In this document: positions 1-10,712 of the stretch, piece after piece
How positions within the stretch are numbered: the stretch's first letter is position 1
Layout of the letters: every line of letters begins with the position of its first letter
Source of the DNA: Globomyces pollinis-pini
Lineage: Eukaryota > Chytridiomycota > Chytridiomycetes > Rhizophydiales > Globomycetaceae
Direction: 5' to 3'
Assembly: GCA_025399215.1 (NCBI GenBank)
Contig: MU621339.1
Location: forward strand, 1 to 20,997
Length of the DNA: 20,997 bases
Program-made: the position numbers and the translations under genes
Notes under the pieces: model-generated
What the model saw: only the letters and a program-made list of their open reading frames with translations
Database searches by the model: none
What the model was told of the DNA's origin: nothing

Positions 1-108
1 AGTTTCTCTTTCATCCATTGAGTGCTCACAGTCTGTGCTAGCATCAATAACAGTATCATCTAGATCACTAATCTTTAACCCTTTAACAATGAGGCGGCGA
101 AGTGGCAT
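1..108 (-). CDS. N-terminal fragment of an unknown protein, runs off the left edge
   Basis: An open frame of exactly 36 codons starts with ATG at 108 and continues past the window edge. It begins MPLRRLIVKGLKISDLDD and turns acidic (Asp/Glu-rich). No family is recognised. It is kept because it has a proper ATG, no stop, and lies head-to-head with the plus-strand gene starting at 139. The two start codons are only 30 bp apart, a spacing seen elsewhere in this compact window. It could still be a chance open frame. Confidence 0.4.
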   Translation of the reverse strand, partial: MPLRRLIVKGLKISDLDDTVIDASTDCEHSMDERET

Positions 109-138
109 TCAAGACTAAAAATTTTAACCTTTTCTGAG

Positions 139-788
139 ATGCTAAAGAACAATAGCGCAACTCGACATATCTACGTTGACATCCTCAACTATGCCAATTA
201 TTTCTTTCCACTTTCCCAGAGACACAGCGACTTTGATATTGGTACTGCTCGTATTCGTAGGTTTGTGAAATGTGCCCAGAGATCCAACATTACACTTTCA
301 GTCTTTATTGACGCTGTTCAAAAATCGGACGAGGCCAGTACCAAATGGCGTAAGCGAAGGGAAAGGGAGGTGAAAAAGTGGAGTGGATCGATGAAGAAGT
401 GTTGCCAGATAACAAATTGGATCATCTGTTAGATAATCCTATGGAAGCCGTCATACACTTCTTTCCAAATTTGAATACTCCTGTGGGAAACAATGAAACC
501 TGGGACAAACATCTGTTTTGCGTCCATTCAATTGTTTTGGAGCTTTGTGTTATGGGTGGGCATCCAAAGTCTCTATCTGAACTACTACGTGCTGTTTTTA
601 CAACTCCAAAAGTTAACTCTCTGACTGGCAGGTTCTCATCCCTTAGTATTTCAAGAAGAAAATGAATATATGTCGATATAGCTTTCACGATTAATCAGTT
701 TTGAGTCTTGAATGCAGGTCACCTACATAGGGTATCCAGATCTGACCAACCCAGGGCTGTTCAACTGCTTCGTGAATCTTATCCATAA
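139..788 (+). CDS. Uncharacterised protein, tentative three-exon model, possibly degraded
   Basis: The first exon from ATG 139 reads like real protein (VDILNYANYFFPL, then ARIRRFVKCAQRSNITLSVF and a KWRKRREREV-like basic stretch). The VDxxN start and the alternating strand/helix pattern faintly recall PIN/NYN-like nuclease folds, but I cannot confirm that. The frame then shifts. A 29-nt intron at 350-378 (GTAAGC donor, weak acceptor) joins a second open block (residues such as WDKHLFCVHSIVLELCVMGG). A 60-nt intron at 646-705 could join a last exon ending RAVQLLRESYP before TAA at 786-788, giving 186 residues. The junctions lack the clean signals of the neighbouring genes. Other frames, including antisense ones, are also open between 420 and 900. 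The gene may be real but mis-modelled, or decaying. It converges with ORC4. Confidence 0.35.
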
Positions 789-933
789 AAAGCTGGAGAA
801 ATGATCGTATTGAAATTGTGTTTTTCTTTACCGCACATCCAGAAAGCATTTCAGTTGTCTGTTGGGATGATCCATAACCCATGAATTGTAAGTATATCAA
901 GTTTTTAAGAGACTTTGTGGATTATCTATCAAT

Positions 934-939
934 TTTATT
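934..939 (-). terminator. Polyadenylation-signal hexamer for ORC4
   Basis: AATAAA on the minus strand, about 50 nt past the ORC4 stop codon. It is the nearest canonical hexamer and the distance is normal for a fungal 3' end. Confidence 0.35.
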
Positions 940-988
940 AAATTATTTCAGTCAGAGCATTAATAACTTACGTAGACGCCCTAAAAAG

Positions 989-2594
989 TTACAAATTGAA
1001 CATTATATACCAATTAACAACATTAAGTGGTAAATGCTGAGATGAATGAGCAAATGCATTTACAATCTGTGATCGAGTCACTAAACTTTTCACCATTCGA
1101 TATTCTTTTGGACATTGTGATCCAACACCAGTTGTTGGTTTCAAAATCCCAATCGCTTGAAGTTGTTCAAAAGCCTATATATACATTAACATTGATATCA
1201 TTACGTTCAAAGCAACTTTCTTGGTAAAGTTAATTTGACCAACACCTCTGCCCAATGTAATCACTCGTCTCACAAACTCTCGATATTCTTCATAAACCAT
1301 TTCAAAGTTAAATGATTCATGTTGGCTTCTCAAAACGTTCTTGATTGCAATCACTAAACAAGTTTCCAACAGTGATAATTCTTTGGGTTAATTAGATAGA
1401 TTATACCATTCAATGTCATTATTTGCTGATCTTGTTGGTATAGAGTCGCAGAAAAAGTAAATATGTTTGGGTTGGGAAAAGGATTTTCAGGATTAAGATT
1501 ATGTATGGTATTAATCTAACTGGTTAAAACAACTTGAATATTACACAAAGCTGGAGAAGGGTTGTTACATCTTTTGAAAGTGAAAAAAGTTCATCAATTG
1601 TGTTGCATACAGATTTACTTTTAAAGAACTCCTAATATATCAATAATCAAAGTGGTGAGTACTTTTAATGAGCTATTGAATTGAAATTTGTAATTTGAAT
1701 TGATAGTGGTGTTAGATTCCTGAATTGCAAGTGCATGTTTGGCAATTTCAGTAAAAGATTCAATAGTCTTGGACAGGTAGAAATGTATTATACGATGAGA
1801 AAACCTTGACCGAACTCGTTTTTCCAATGAGGCTAATGTGTCCTAGAGTAAGTTATATAACAAATTACCAAACGGCTACTTATTCCAACGACAATCACTG
1901 GTGTTTGAGCATTTTGAGACATATCTAGCAAGTTGTAGAGTAATAACTGTTTTGGATGTGTCGCAAACAGATCTAAACCATCCAAAACAAAGACAATGGG
2001 AATTGTTGCAGAATCTCCATTATCTAAAGATCCCAATACATATGCAAGTTTATCAGAAAAAGAACCAGGAAGATCCACCAAGATCTCCGCCTGCAAGTTC
2101 AACTGTCTAGTAATCGAGGTTAATGCCAGTTTGTCATCTGTATGCATCAATCCGTTTAATCTAATAACACTGAATGAATTTGGCGGGAATGATGCAAGGA
2201 CATGATCTACTACGAGGGTTTTGCCAGAGTTATTTGGTCCTAACAAAAGGACAGAGTTTCCATGACCAAGCGATATTGAGTTTTTTAAAATCTGCGATAG
2301 TGAATCCGTCTGTTGTTGAAGATCTACAGGAGGTATCCTTTTCAGTTGATTTAACAGTGCATTTTTGGTCGCTTCTATTTCGGAAAGATCTATATTACTA
2401 ATGGATTTTTCATTCATCAATATATCCTCATCTTCAGAGGGTTCAAGTTTGTCCTTTTGAACTCTAACCTTTTTAGTTTTTGGTTCTAGGGTAATTTCAC
2501 TTTCATTATTTATTTCCAGTTCCTCATCTTGACTGTTATCTGCATTTTGCTGGACGTCAGTTTCTAGGAGCATTTTTCTCTTTGGTCTGTCCAT
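989..2594 (-). CDS. ORC4: Origin recognition complex subunit 4 (ORC4), AAA+ ATPase
   Basis: ORC4 is part of the six-subunit complex that marks replication origins and loads MCM with Cdc6. The spliced product is 487 aa (human ORC4 is about 436). It has an acidic/basic disordered tail (residues 1 to about 75), then the AAA+ core: Walker A GPNNSGKT (119-126), LNGLMHTDDKLAL, Walker B region VFVLDGLDLFA, and LLYNLLDMSQNAQTP. After splicing come SRLDTLASLEKRVRSRFSHR, a strongly conserved ORC4 block, and the winged-helix region with FNFEMVYEEYREFV and KEYRMVKSLVTRSQIVNAF. Introns lie at 1843-1868, 1632-1662, 1516-1544, 1381-1406 and 1175-1204 (26, 31, 29, 26 and 30 nt). Exons sum to 1464 nt, exactly in frame. 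The usual Walker B glutamate is glycine here. It is transcribed divergently from the ABC transporter. Family assignment is firm. Confidence 0.95.
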
Positions 2595-3127
2595 TGATAG
2601 AGAACATTTCTTGTCCGGATTTCAGAAAACAAAACAATATTTCATCATCGTTTCAATCTGAGTTTATCAATGTGATTCTGGGAAGGATTTGATTTGTTTA
2701 TTAACTTTAAGAATGTTATTTACAAACCCCTAAATAGAGTTGAACCAATAATTGTCTTGAAGTCCTCTCTCGGTTCCCCTGATTACAGCGCATACCCCTG
2801 AGAAAGATATTTCCATCGATATTACTCAATACATCAAGAATCGTTGCGGCATCGGGTGAGTTTTTCCATCCGACCAGAGACACGGTGTAATTTTTTTCGC
2901 CAATTCCACTTCATGATTTTCATAACTCAAACATGAGCAAGAATTTCATAAATCCTGAAAGCCAATTCGGATTGAAATGGCGATTGTACAATAAAATATC
3001 TTTATTTGTTCCAATATTTACCAAATAATCGATTGGAATGGTCGCCTGTGTTACGGAAATGAAACAGAACCATTCTCATAAATAGACTACAAAACAAATC
3101 ATTAAAATTCCAAGATTGTTATTATAG
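2595..3127. promoter_or_regulatory. 533-bp divergent intergenic region between ORC4 and the ABC transporter
   Basis: This stretch separates two start codons on opposite strands, so it must hold both promoters. I see no clear TATA box, tRNA or repeat. A 31-codon ATG frame (2933-3028, plus) and a 64-codon ATG-less frame (2716-2910, minus) are present. The latter looks protein-like but cannot be tied to a gene. Confidence 0.4.
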
Positions 3128-6100
3128 ATGGACAATTTTAAAGAAGTTCACCCGATTAAAGTGGAAGTTAGAAATCTGTCCATATCAATAAAGCAGTCCA
3201 GTACGATAATGGATAGAATTCGGAGTAATACTCCAGAAGATATCAAAGTCATTTCAAACATATCATTTGACGCTAATCCTGGACAAATATTCGCAATTAT
3301 GGGATCTTCTGGGTCTGGAAAGGTAGAACTGATGAATTACTAAATTCCAGACTACACTCTTACATACAATGGCTGGGAGAGCTAAGAATTCCATCATGAC
3401 TGGTGATATTCTGTTTGATGGTATCAATCCTAAACAATTCCATTCAAATGGTAACTGTGGTTACGTTCAACAATTTGGTAAGTATTGGAGATCTGATGTT
3501 AGATTACCTCATGCCACATTTAACCGTACGGGAGACGTTGATGTACACCGCAGAGCTTAGGTTACCGTCAACTATGTCGATAATCGAAAAGCGACAGTCA
3601 GTCGAATCTGTGATCTTAGAGCTTGGTCTAAAAGAATGTGCAGATACAGTTATAGGGGATAGTTGGGTAAAAGGAATCTCTGGTGGTGAAAAACGTCGTG
3701 TGTCGTAATTCCTTACAAGAGAAATCTTACATTTAGAGTTGGTTGTCAGTTGTTGCTAAATCCATCTATTTTGTTTCTTGATGAACCTACAACCGGTCTT
3801 GATGCATATTCATCCCATAACTTGATTGAAACGTTAAAATCTCTAGCAGATCGTGGCCGAACGATTTTCATTACAATTCATCAACCACGTTCTGACATTT
3901 TCAACATTTTTGATTCAGTTATATTACTAGCAAAAGGGAATATGGTGTACGCCGGCCCTGCCGGGACTACAATCATGAACTACTTTGAAAACTTATGTTT
4001 CGTCTGTCCATTGAATATCAATCCAGCTGATTACATTATTGACATCACATCTGTGGATGGTCGAACAGAGGAAGATAAAACATTCACAGAGACGCGAGTT
4101 TCAAAGCTTATTCAAGATTGGATTACCAACACTGCTAAACTTTCAATGGAAAAGTCAAACACAATTTTATCACAGGATAGTATTATGGAGTCAAAAGATA
4201 TCGACGATAAATTTCCCAAATCAATTGTTCTGTAAAATATTTCAAGATTAATGACTGTAGCAATCAACGCAGATCTGGTGCCAATTGGTTTAGCCAGACT
4301 CTTATTTTGATTAGAAGAACTTGGGTCAACCAATTTCGAGATCGAATGACGCTTTGGGGGATGTTTTTTGAAGTAATTTTTGTTGGAGTAGTATTTGGTT
4401 CTGTTTATTTTCAAGTATTCCAATGTTTTATTCACATATTTAGTTACCAGAAGAACTTCCAGGTGTTTTATCAAGACGCGCAGCTCTATACACAATAAGC
4501 TCAATCCAAACTTACCTAATGCTTATTTTCTTTGTCAACAAAATTGTGAGCGATATGAAAGTGTTTGACCGTGAACGTACAGACCGTATGTATAGAGTCT
4601 TTCCTTACGTAATGGGAACATTCATTGCTCAAATTCCTCTAAATGTATTGTTTCCCACAATTTACTCATTCATAATGGTAACGTCTACAATTATTAACTT
4701 GTTTGTAGTACTTTATGGTTGGGCTAAGAATGGATGACTTTGCAATTCATTTTTTTCGATTCGCCTCTGCCAATGTTTTAGGTAATGTGCCATCCTCTCC
4801 TAATCTTCACAGCTCATTTTGTTATTGTTGCGTTCTCACAATTTTCTGTCTCAGTTGCACGAGATTTTTCTACTGCTAGTTTAATAGGGAATGCTCTTTA
4901 TGCTTTCTTCAGTTATTCTTGTGGTTTTTTCATTCAGCTTGATAGTATCCCTGTTTACTTGCGATGGATAAGCAAAATATCCTATTTGACGTAATTTAAA
5001 CATCTTTTATCGATTTTAGTTTTGAATTTCGATTATTATCATCCAATGAATTTACAGATAATGTGTACAAATGTGAAGATGTAGGTAGACCCTGTGAAGG
5101 AAACAGCATATTAGAGTCATTAGCAATAGAACGAAATGATTATACTTATACATATATTGGGTTGGTAGGAAACTGGCTTGTATTTATGATCTTATCCATT
5201 GTATTGTTACAATATTACAAAATTGATCCAACAAAACATGCAAAACAACTTCAAAAAACAAAAAAGAAAAAAGAAGTGGTTGAAATGGAGTTGAAAGAAT
5301 TCAATAGTCGAAAAGTCGATTTGACACTGAAAAATGTTTCGCTAGAATTAACAACAAAACCGATGTTTAGAAGTGCAACCAACAAAATGCTACTATCAAA
5401 CATTAGTGGAACATTTTCACACTCTTCTTTGTCCATTGTGATGGGTGGAAGTGGCACAGGTATTATAGTTTGTGATTGATTGTAGGAAAATCAACCTTAC
5501 TGTCTTTATTATGTGGTAGATCGTTGTCAGTAGGAAGTAACTCAAAAATGAAGCAATCTGGAAGTATTTTGTTTAATGGAAAGGAAATTAAAGATCAAAG
5601 TATTATATCATCTATATGTAGTTTCGTTCGTCAAAGTGATGATCATCTCCTGCCGTCACTAACATGTCGGGAAACACTTGTTTATGCAGCAAGGCTCAGA
5701 CTACCGCAATCATTCACAGAGGATATGAAAGTTAGCAGAGCGTTGGAAGTTCTTCGCTTGTTGGGTTTAAGCCATTGTGCAGACACCATTGTTGGCTCAG
5801 AAACCTCCAAAGGACTATCAGGTGGAGAAAAGCGAAGATTGAGGTAATTTTGATGCTGTTAGGCTAACAGATTAGTATTGGCATTCAAATGCTGGTTGAT
5901 CCTAGTGTATTAATTATTGATGAACCAACTAGTGGGCTGGATGCATTCACAGCTCATCATATCATGGAAACATTAAAAAGTATCGCAAATACTGGCCGTA
6001 CAATCATCTGTAGTATACATCAAGTAACTCAAGTATCATATTAACATACAGCCACGGTCTGATATTTTTGTTATGTTTGATCATATACTACTATTGACAT

Positions 6101-7261
6101 TGGGCGGAAGAGTAGCATACTCTGGAAGCGCCAAATCAATTATCCCTTATTTTCAACAAATGGATATCGATATACCAACTCATATAAATCCAGCTGATTT
6201 AATATTGGATGTCACCTCCATCGATTTCCGAAATTCATTAGCGGAACAACAATCCAAAAAGCGAATTGAAGATATTATCACAGTTTGGAAAAATACAGGA
6301 AATAACGTTGACCTGGAGAAATCGAGTGTGATTGATCAATTGGATGTCGGTGAAATATATGCCAGGAAGATGTTGCCTATGTCAAAAGCATTTCCTATCT
6401 TATTGGAACGCAGTTACTTGAATATCAAACGTGAGCCTACAATTTTACTTTCAAGAATTTTACAAGTGGTTAGTTTAGGAATTATTCAAGCTCTGTTTTT
6501 TACCCCACAAGGGAATGATCAGGCATCCGTTCAAAATCGACTCGGTATATTGGTAAATATTGTAGGAAACTAACAATTAGCAACAATCGAATTCCGTTTT
6601 GTTTGTTGGTTTATTGAACTGTGTAGCTGCTTTTCCGACCGAAAAAGCGGTTTTGTTTTACGAATACAATGATAGAGCATATTCAGTCGAATCCTTCTTC
6701 TTAGCTTACAATTTATTAGAAATACCAGTGGAAATTGTCTCTGCGTTTCTATTTACAATCTTTACACAAATCGTGGTTGGATTAAATGTATCTTGGACGA
6801 ATTACATATGTATGTCACTGGCTATCTTCGGCTTGGTAAATACTGGAGAAAGTATTGGGATAATGTTTACCTCCATAGTGGGACATGTAGGATTCTCAGT
6901 ATCAATGACAAGTTGTGTATTAGGAATATTCACTGTCATGTCTGGAATTATGTCATCAGACATGCCATTATTTCTTGATAGAATTAATCGAATCTCACCT
7001 GTACCATACTTTGCGCGTTTAATGGTTGTGAACGAATTCGATTCTACTTCAAGGTTTACATGCACGACTGAAGAAAAATCGACACAGCAATGTTTGTATG
7101 AAACTGGTGATGATGTATTACGATTATTGAAAGGATCGGCAGATACAATGTCTTTTGATCCTAACCAGGTTTCGTTTTATTTGGTGGTGGGAATGGCATT
7201 GGCTGTATTTTATAGATTAGTATCGTATCTTTTATTGAGATATCGTACCATGTCTAATTAA
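3128..7261 (+). CDS. Full-length ABCG (White/YOL075C-type) ABC transporter
   Basis: This is an integral membrane ATP-driven exporter with two fused half-transporters in the order NBD-TMD-NBD-TMD. The spliced product is 1261 aa, close to yeast Yol075c. NBD1 shows Walker A GSSGSGKTT (59-67), signature ISGGEKRR, Walker B and D-loop [12 protein letters not shown], and H-loop HQPRSD. NBD2 shows [28 protein letters not shown] and HQPRSD. Both ATP sites are therefore intact, unlike PDR-type pumps, which have one degenerate site. Each NBD is followed by an ABCG-type membrane domain. Twelve introns (25-32 nt) lie at 3323-3350, 3478-3502, 3705-3736, 4232-4260, 4415-4443, 4678-4708, 4782-4812, 4991-5019, 5460-5485, 5844-5875, 6024-6051 and 6553-6580. 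Exons total 3786 nt, in frame. The substrate is unknown; lipids or sterols are typical for the family. Confidence 0.95.
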
Positions 7262-7773
7262 ATAATATATATATTCCTTCTACTCAATTACTTCACTCAA
7301 TACTAAGTTCCGACATTGAAACTTGTTAAAACATTCCTGTTACATCCATCACAGTGGCTTCTTATGGAACAAACAATTTAAGCTTTGGCTACCATCTTTG
7401 TATACATTGGCCACACAACTCCACAAATTCATATCCAGAAATCAGAAGTATTTCACGTACCAAGTCTATCCAAACGAATGAAGCACAACGTATTTATCCA
7501 AAGACTAAATCAGTGACTGCCAACGTGATAATCACCCCTACAGAGTGATCATCATCTATACCCAAATATCTATGATGAAATATACCTCTTTCACTTATCG
7601 TTCTCTTCACCAATAGACTATTTGTAACAGCAGATGATCATTTCGTTTCATTCTTCCGATTATCGTGGCAAATTACAATAAACGATCGTTGTTGCCTCAA
7701 CGCCACCCTTCGCGACTATTTAAACTGATTGCATTCCACCTCAAAAAATCATCATTAGATAGAATTGGAAAAA
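7262..7773. other. Intergenic stretch without a supported gene
   Basis: About 510 bp between the ABC transporter stop and the next start. It begins with an AT-rich 3' flank. A 64-codon plus frame without ATG (7354-7548) and a hydrophobic-looking minus frame across 7390-7560 overlap each other. Neither has a convincing start or splice signals. The last 100 bp before 7774, with CTATTTAAA at about 7717, could be a core promoter for the small gene that follows. Confidence 0.3.
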
Positions 7774-7950
7774 ATGGGTCTTAAATATAAAAGCAGATTA
7801 ACTCCATTGGTAGAATCCACGGTTTCAAAGGAGGGTGTGTTGGCAGTAGATACAACTGCGAAACCTGCGGTATTGGTGTCTTTAGATTTGAAATCGGCAG
7901 GGTTTTATACGATGGATACCGTGGTAGATACTAAAGTGTTCGCTTGGTAG
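7774..7950 (+). CDS. Possible 58-residue protein of unknown function
   Basis: An uninterrupted frame begins at an ATG in a good fungal context (AAAAATGGG) and encodes MGLKYKSRLTPLVESTV to DTKVFAW before TAG. A TATA-like CTATTTAAA lies about 55 bp upstream. The product is rich in Val, Thr and Ala, with no clear signal peptide, membrane span or known motif. It lies between the ABC transporter (same strand) and the 3' end of AVT3 (convergent). The opposite strand is also fairly open, so a chance frame is possible. Confidence 0.38.
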   Translation: MGLKYKSRLTPLVESTVSKEGVLAVDTTAKPAVLVSLDLKSAGFYTMDTVVDTKVFAW

Positions 7951-8052
7951 TTGCCCAATATAACAATATATTATTATATTCAATCATCAATTGCAATTGT
8001 TTTTGACTAATAAGAATGCAAATGATTCATTTATAGTTTAACAATCCTTAGA

Positions 8053-8058
8053 TTTATT
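8053..8058 (-). terminator. Polyadenylation-signal hexamer for AVT3
   Basis: AATAAA on the minus strand, about 12 nt past the AVT3 stop codon. Position and sequence fit a 3'-end signal. Confidence 0.4.
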
Positions 8059-8069
8059 TAAAAAACAAC

Positions 8070-10542
8070 TCAAATACGAAATCCATCATGACATCGATCA
8101 AGTGGAATTTCTGGTCCAGTCAATGCCCACTGTTCAATAGTCACATACGTAGTATACAACGTTGCAAGTGTTCCAAACACAACCAAACCCCAATCCTTGG
8201 CCCGTACCCATGGCGATGGTGCAATTGCAATATGGAATAAGGATGGATAAATGAATGACAGAGGAATACAAGCAAAGCATCCGACAAGTGATACCACCTT
8301 ATCAAGATTGGTGGATCCGGCCCACGCAACAAGTCCGAGCGTGGACGTCAATGATGCTCGATACAGATTCTTTTCCCATTTTATTAAATTGGATCCTTTA
8401 CCGGTAGAATGCCCAAATATAACTAGCGTAAATAGAATTAGGTTACCAGTCTCAGTGATCTTGATCGCAGGGTACAATGTAAGAGGAAACGATAACATAA
8501 TGGCAATGGCATAAAAGAATTGGATACCAGTGACAACCGGACTTTTGGGTAAATTCAGGAATACAATAGTTTCAACTTTTTGACCCAAAGCTAAATAACT
8601 TAAGGCACCAACGGTGACGAAAATACCACCAATGACAAACATACCAACATTTACCACCCGACTGAACCGCTCCGGTTGTTTCATAGAGTCTGCAATAGGT
8701 AGAATTAAACTAGTATTAATTGATATACTTGTTACCAGATGCCTTCAAATGCAAACATGGCTGTTCCAATAAAGAGCGGAAATTGCGTTGGATTAAAGGC
8801 CGGTACAGGTTGGAACCCCTCTTGTGCCAATTTCACAACATCGAATGAGAAGATGTAACCTAATCCCACTAATATAAATACATCCGCAATCAAAGATGTA
8901 ATCCCAAAATGCTTAATTTTACGTACCCACGCGAGTGGGATATAAAGTAACAACTGAATAAGAATAAAAAACCAATCCGGTAGGATTAATTCACAATTGG
9001 ATGCAATCATGAGAATGTCACGTAAATTTTGACCGACAAATATGAAATAGGCACAACAGAACCCCATTTGAGAGATGGCGATAGAGCCAAGGATGACAGT
9101 TCGCATGTTATTACCATATAGGTGGTTTGCAATATCACCAAAAGATTTACCACCGAGTACACGACTACATTCCACGAGAAGGAGCATACAGTGTTGGGTC
9201 AGGAATCCTAGAACGAGCATAGTGACAATAGAGAATGATATCCCACCATTGTAGAATGCTTTCGGGAGGAACAAGACCCCAGTGCCGACAAAAGCCTTTA
9301 GTAACATGAAGAAGGCTTTCGATTCGGATGTACCTTCGATAGCATTATGAGTACTATCACGCATCAGCGGTTGAGTTTCCAAAGCATTTCCTTCATCATC
9401 ATGTCCAGTACCTGGCAATAAATCCGCATCATCCTCATTGTCTTCATCATCACTGGGACAGACATCACCTCCATAGTATCCATAGAGGACGAGGAAATCA
9501 ATAAAGTTTGAAGTGAGAATATTAGGGCGTTTCCCTTCAGCTCTAGCTTTGGTTCGAATGAAATGACGACGGAAGCCACCAGGTTCTCTGATATCACCGA
9601 TGGATGGTCCAGTTGGGGAAACAGGAACGACTGTGATTTGCGGATCGGAATTTCTTCTAGCTCTAGTCCCTTCTTGTGATTGACGATTTTCTTGCCATTT
9701 ATAAATATCTCTCGTGACAGAGCCTATGGGTTAAGGGGAGAGAGTATACCTCCAACAAGTGAATGCGAAACTGAGCCGAAGGAAGCACTGATCTGCTCTG
9801 ATTTATCTGATTTGTCAGCAACTAGATGACCAGAGACGATATCGTTCACTTCCTGTGCACCGAGCAAATCATCAATGTCGGAATCGGAACCAGCCAAACT
9901 TTTACGATGTGCTGCTTGAAAAAGAGAGGTAGGAGTTGCTCCTTTTAATCCAAGGGATGAAGGGGTACCGCCTTTCATGGCCTGCGATGCGCGTCTAGGG
10001 ATAGATTTTGGAATGGAACCGTAGAGTGAATTTGAAGGGGATTTTGAACCAGCAGAAGCGAATGATTTGGATAACTTCTGCTCATTAACGGGAAGGGGCA
10101 AGTTCTTAGGGACGACTTGGGCAATGTCTTGATCAGGGAGAGATTGTAGTTTGGAAGCCTGTTGGGACAAAAGACTGTGATTGATTTTTGGTTCGATAGG
10201 TACAGGCTTCGAGTCTACAATCTGATAGTCAGTAGTTGGGGAGTGATTAGCAGTAAGATCCGATTTGGTATTCGAAGTTTCGTTAACAACAACTTCAGGA
10301 TCGACATCATCATGCATTGTAGGATCATTATCTAATTCAGGAGGGGATAGTTGCCGAAGTAGCTCCACCTTTTGCACTGGTGATTTTACTGGTTGATCTG
10401 GAGCGACAGACTGCGAGGGTGGTTGATCAGGTAGTTGGGTGAGAGGTAGAGGATCAGCAGCAACTGGTAAGGAAGCAGCTGAAGAAGAAGCTGACAATTT
10501 CTTTTTCTGTTTCTTTTTGTTATTTTTCTTCTTTGGAGGCAT
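8070..10542 (-). CDS. AVT3: Vacuolar amino-acid transporter, AAAP family (AVT3/AVT4, SLC36-like)
   Basis: This polytopic membrane protein is expected to export amino acids from the vacuole. The 806-aa product starts with a Lys-rich segment (MPPKKKNNKKKQKKK) and a long Ser/Pro-rich cytosolic tail typical of fungal Avt3/Avt4. It includes the block SVTRDIYKWQENRQ and an acidic DDEDNEDDADLLPG stretch. The transporter domain (about 400-806) opens with KAFFMLLKAFVGTGVLFLPK, the diagnostic AAAP first helix. It continues with AMFAFEGICLILPIADSMK, another family block formed only after splicing. About eleven helices are expected. Two 26-nt introns lie at 9724-9749 and 8710-8735. Exons sum to 2421 nt, in frame. 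The first intron ends CTTAACCCATAG, a good branch site and acceptor. The gene is head-to-head with LAMTOR1, 170 bp apart. Confidence 0.93.
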
Positions 10543-10712
10543 GAGTGAAAGAAATTAAAAAAGAAAGAGAATGATGGCAGTTGAATGCTAGTGGTCGCAC
10601 TAACCTCTGTCATCGATAGATGATAATAATAAGATTCTTAGTGCATCGAGTAGAAACTGGTCCCTACTTTGTTGTTGGTTCTTTATTGCTCAATCTTGTC
10701 TTTTTTTATTTG
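10543..10712. promoter_or_regulatory. 170-bp shared promoter region of AVT3 and LAMTOR1
   Basis: The start codons of AVT3 (minus) and LAMTOR1 (plus) flank this segment, so both 5' UTRs and promoters lie in it. It contains purine-rich DNA next to AVT3, a TCATCGATAGATGAT patch near 10611-10625, and a pyrimidine-rich run before the LAMTOR1 start. No CACGTG or CLEAR-type E-box is present. Confidence 0.5.

Noticed and set aside
691..900. 69-codon minus-strand frame next to ORC4
   Set aside because: It overlaps plus-strand open frames of similar quality, has no known motif and starts beyond the ORC4 stop; it cannot be supported as a gene.
1027..1053. Possible last 27-nt intron in ORC4 (GTAAATGC...CTCAG on the minus strand)
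   Set aside because: It is a multiple of three without a stop, and its residues (VNAFAHSSQ) align with the conserved ORC4 C-terminus, so it was kept as coding.
3323..6580. Frameshifts and stops inside the ABC transporter, as in a pseudogene
   Set aside because: Each break coincides with a GTA...AG intron of 25-32 nt, and removal restores all conserved motifs in one frame.
7354..7560. Overlapping plus and minus frames after the ABC transporter
   Set aside because: Neither has a proper ATG, and the minus frame is interrupted by TAA at its most protein-like point; a 30-nt intron candidate did not extend it to a start.
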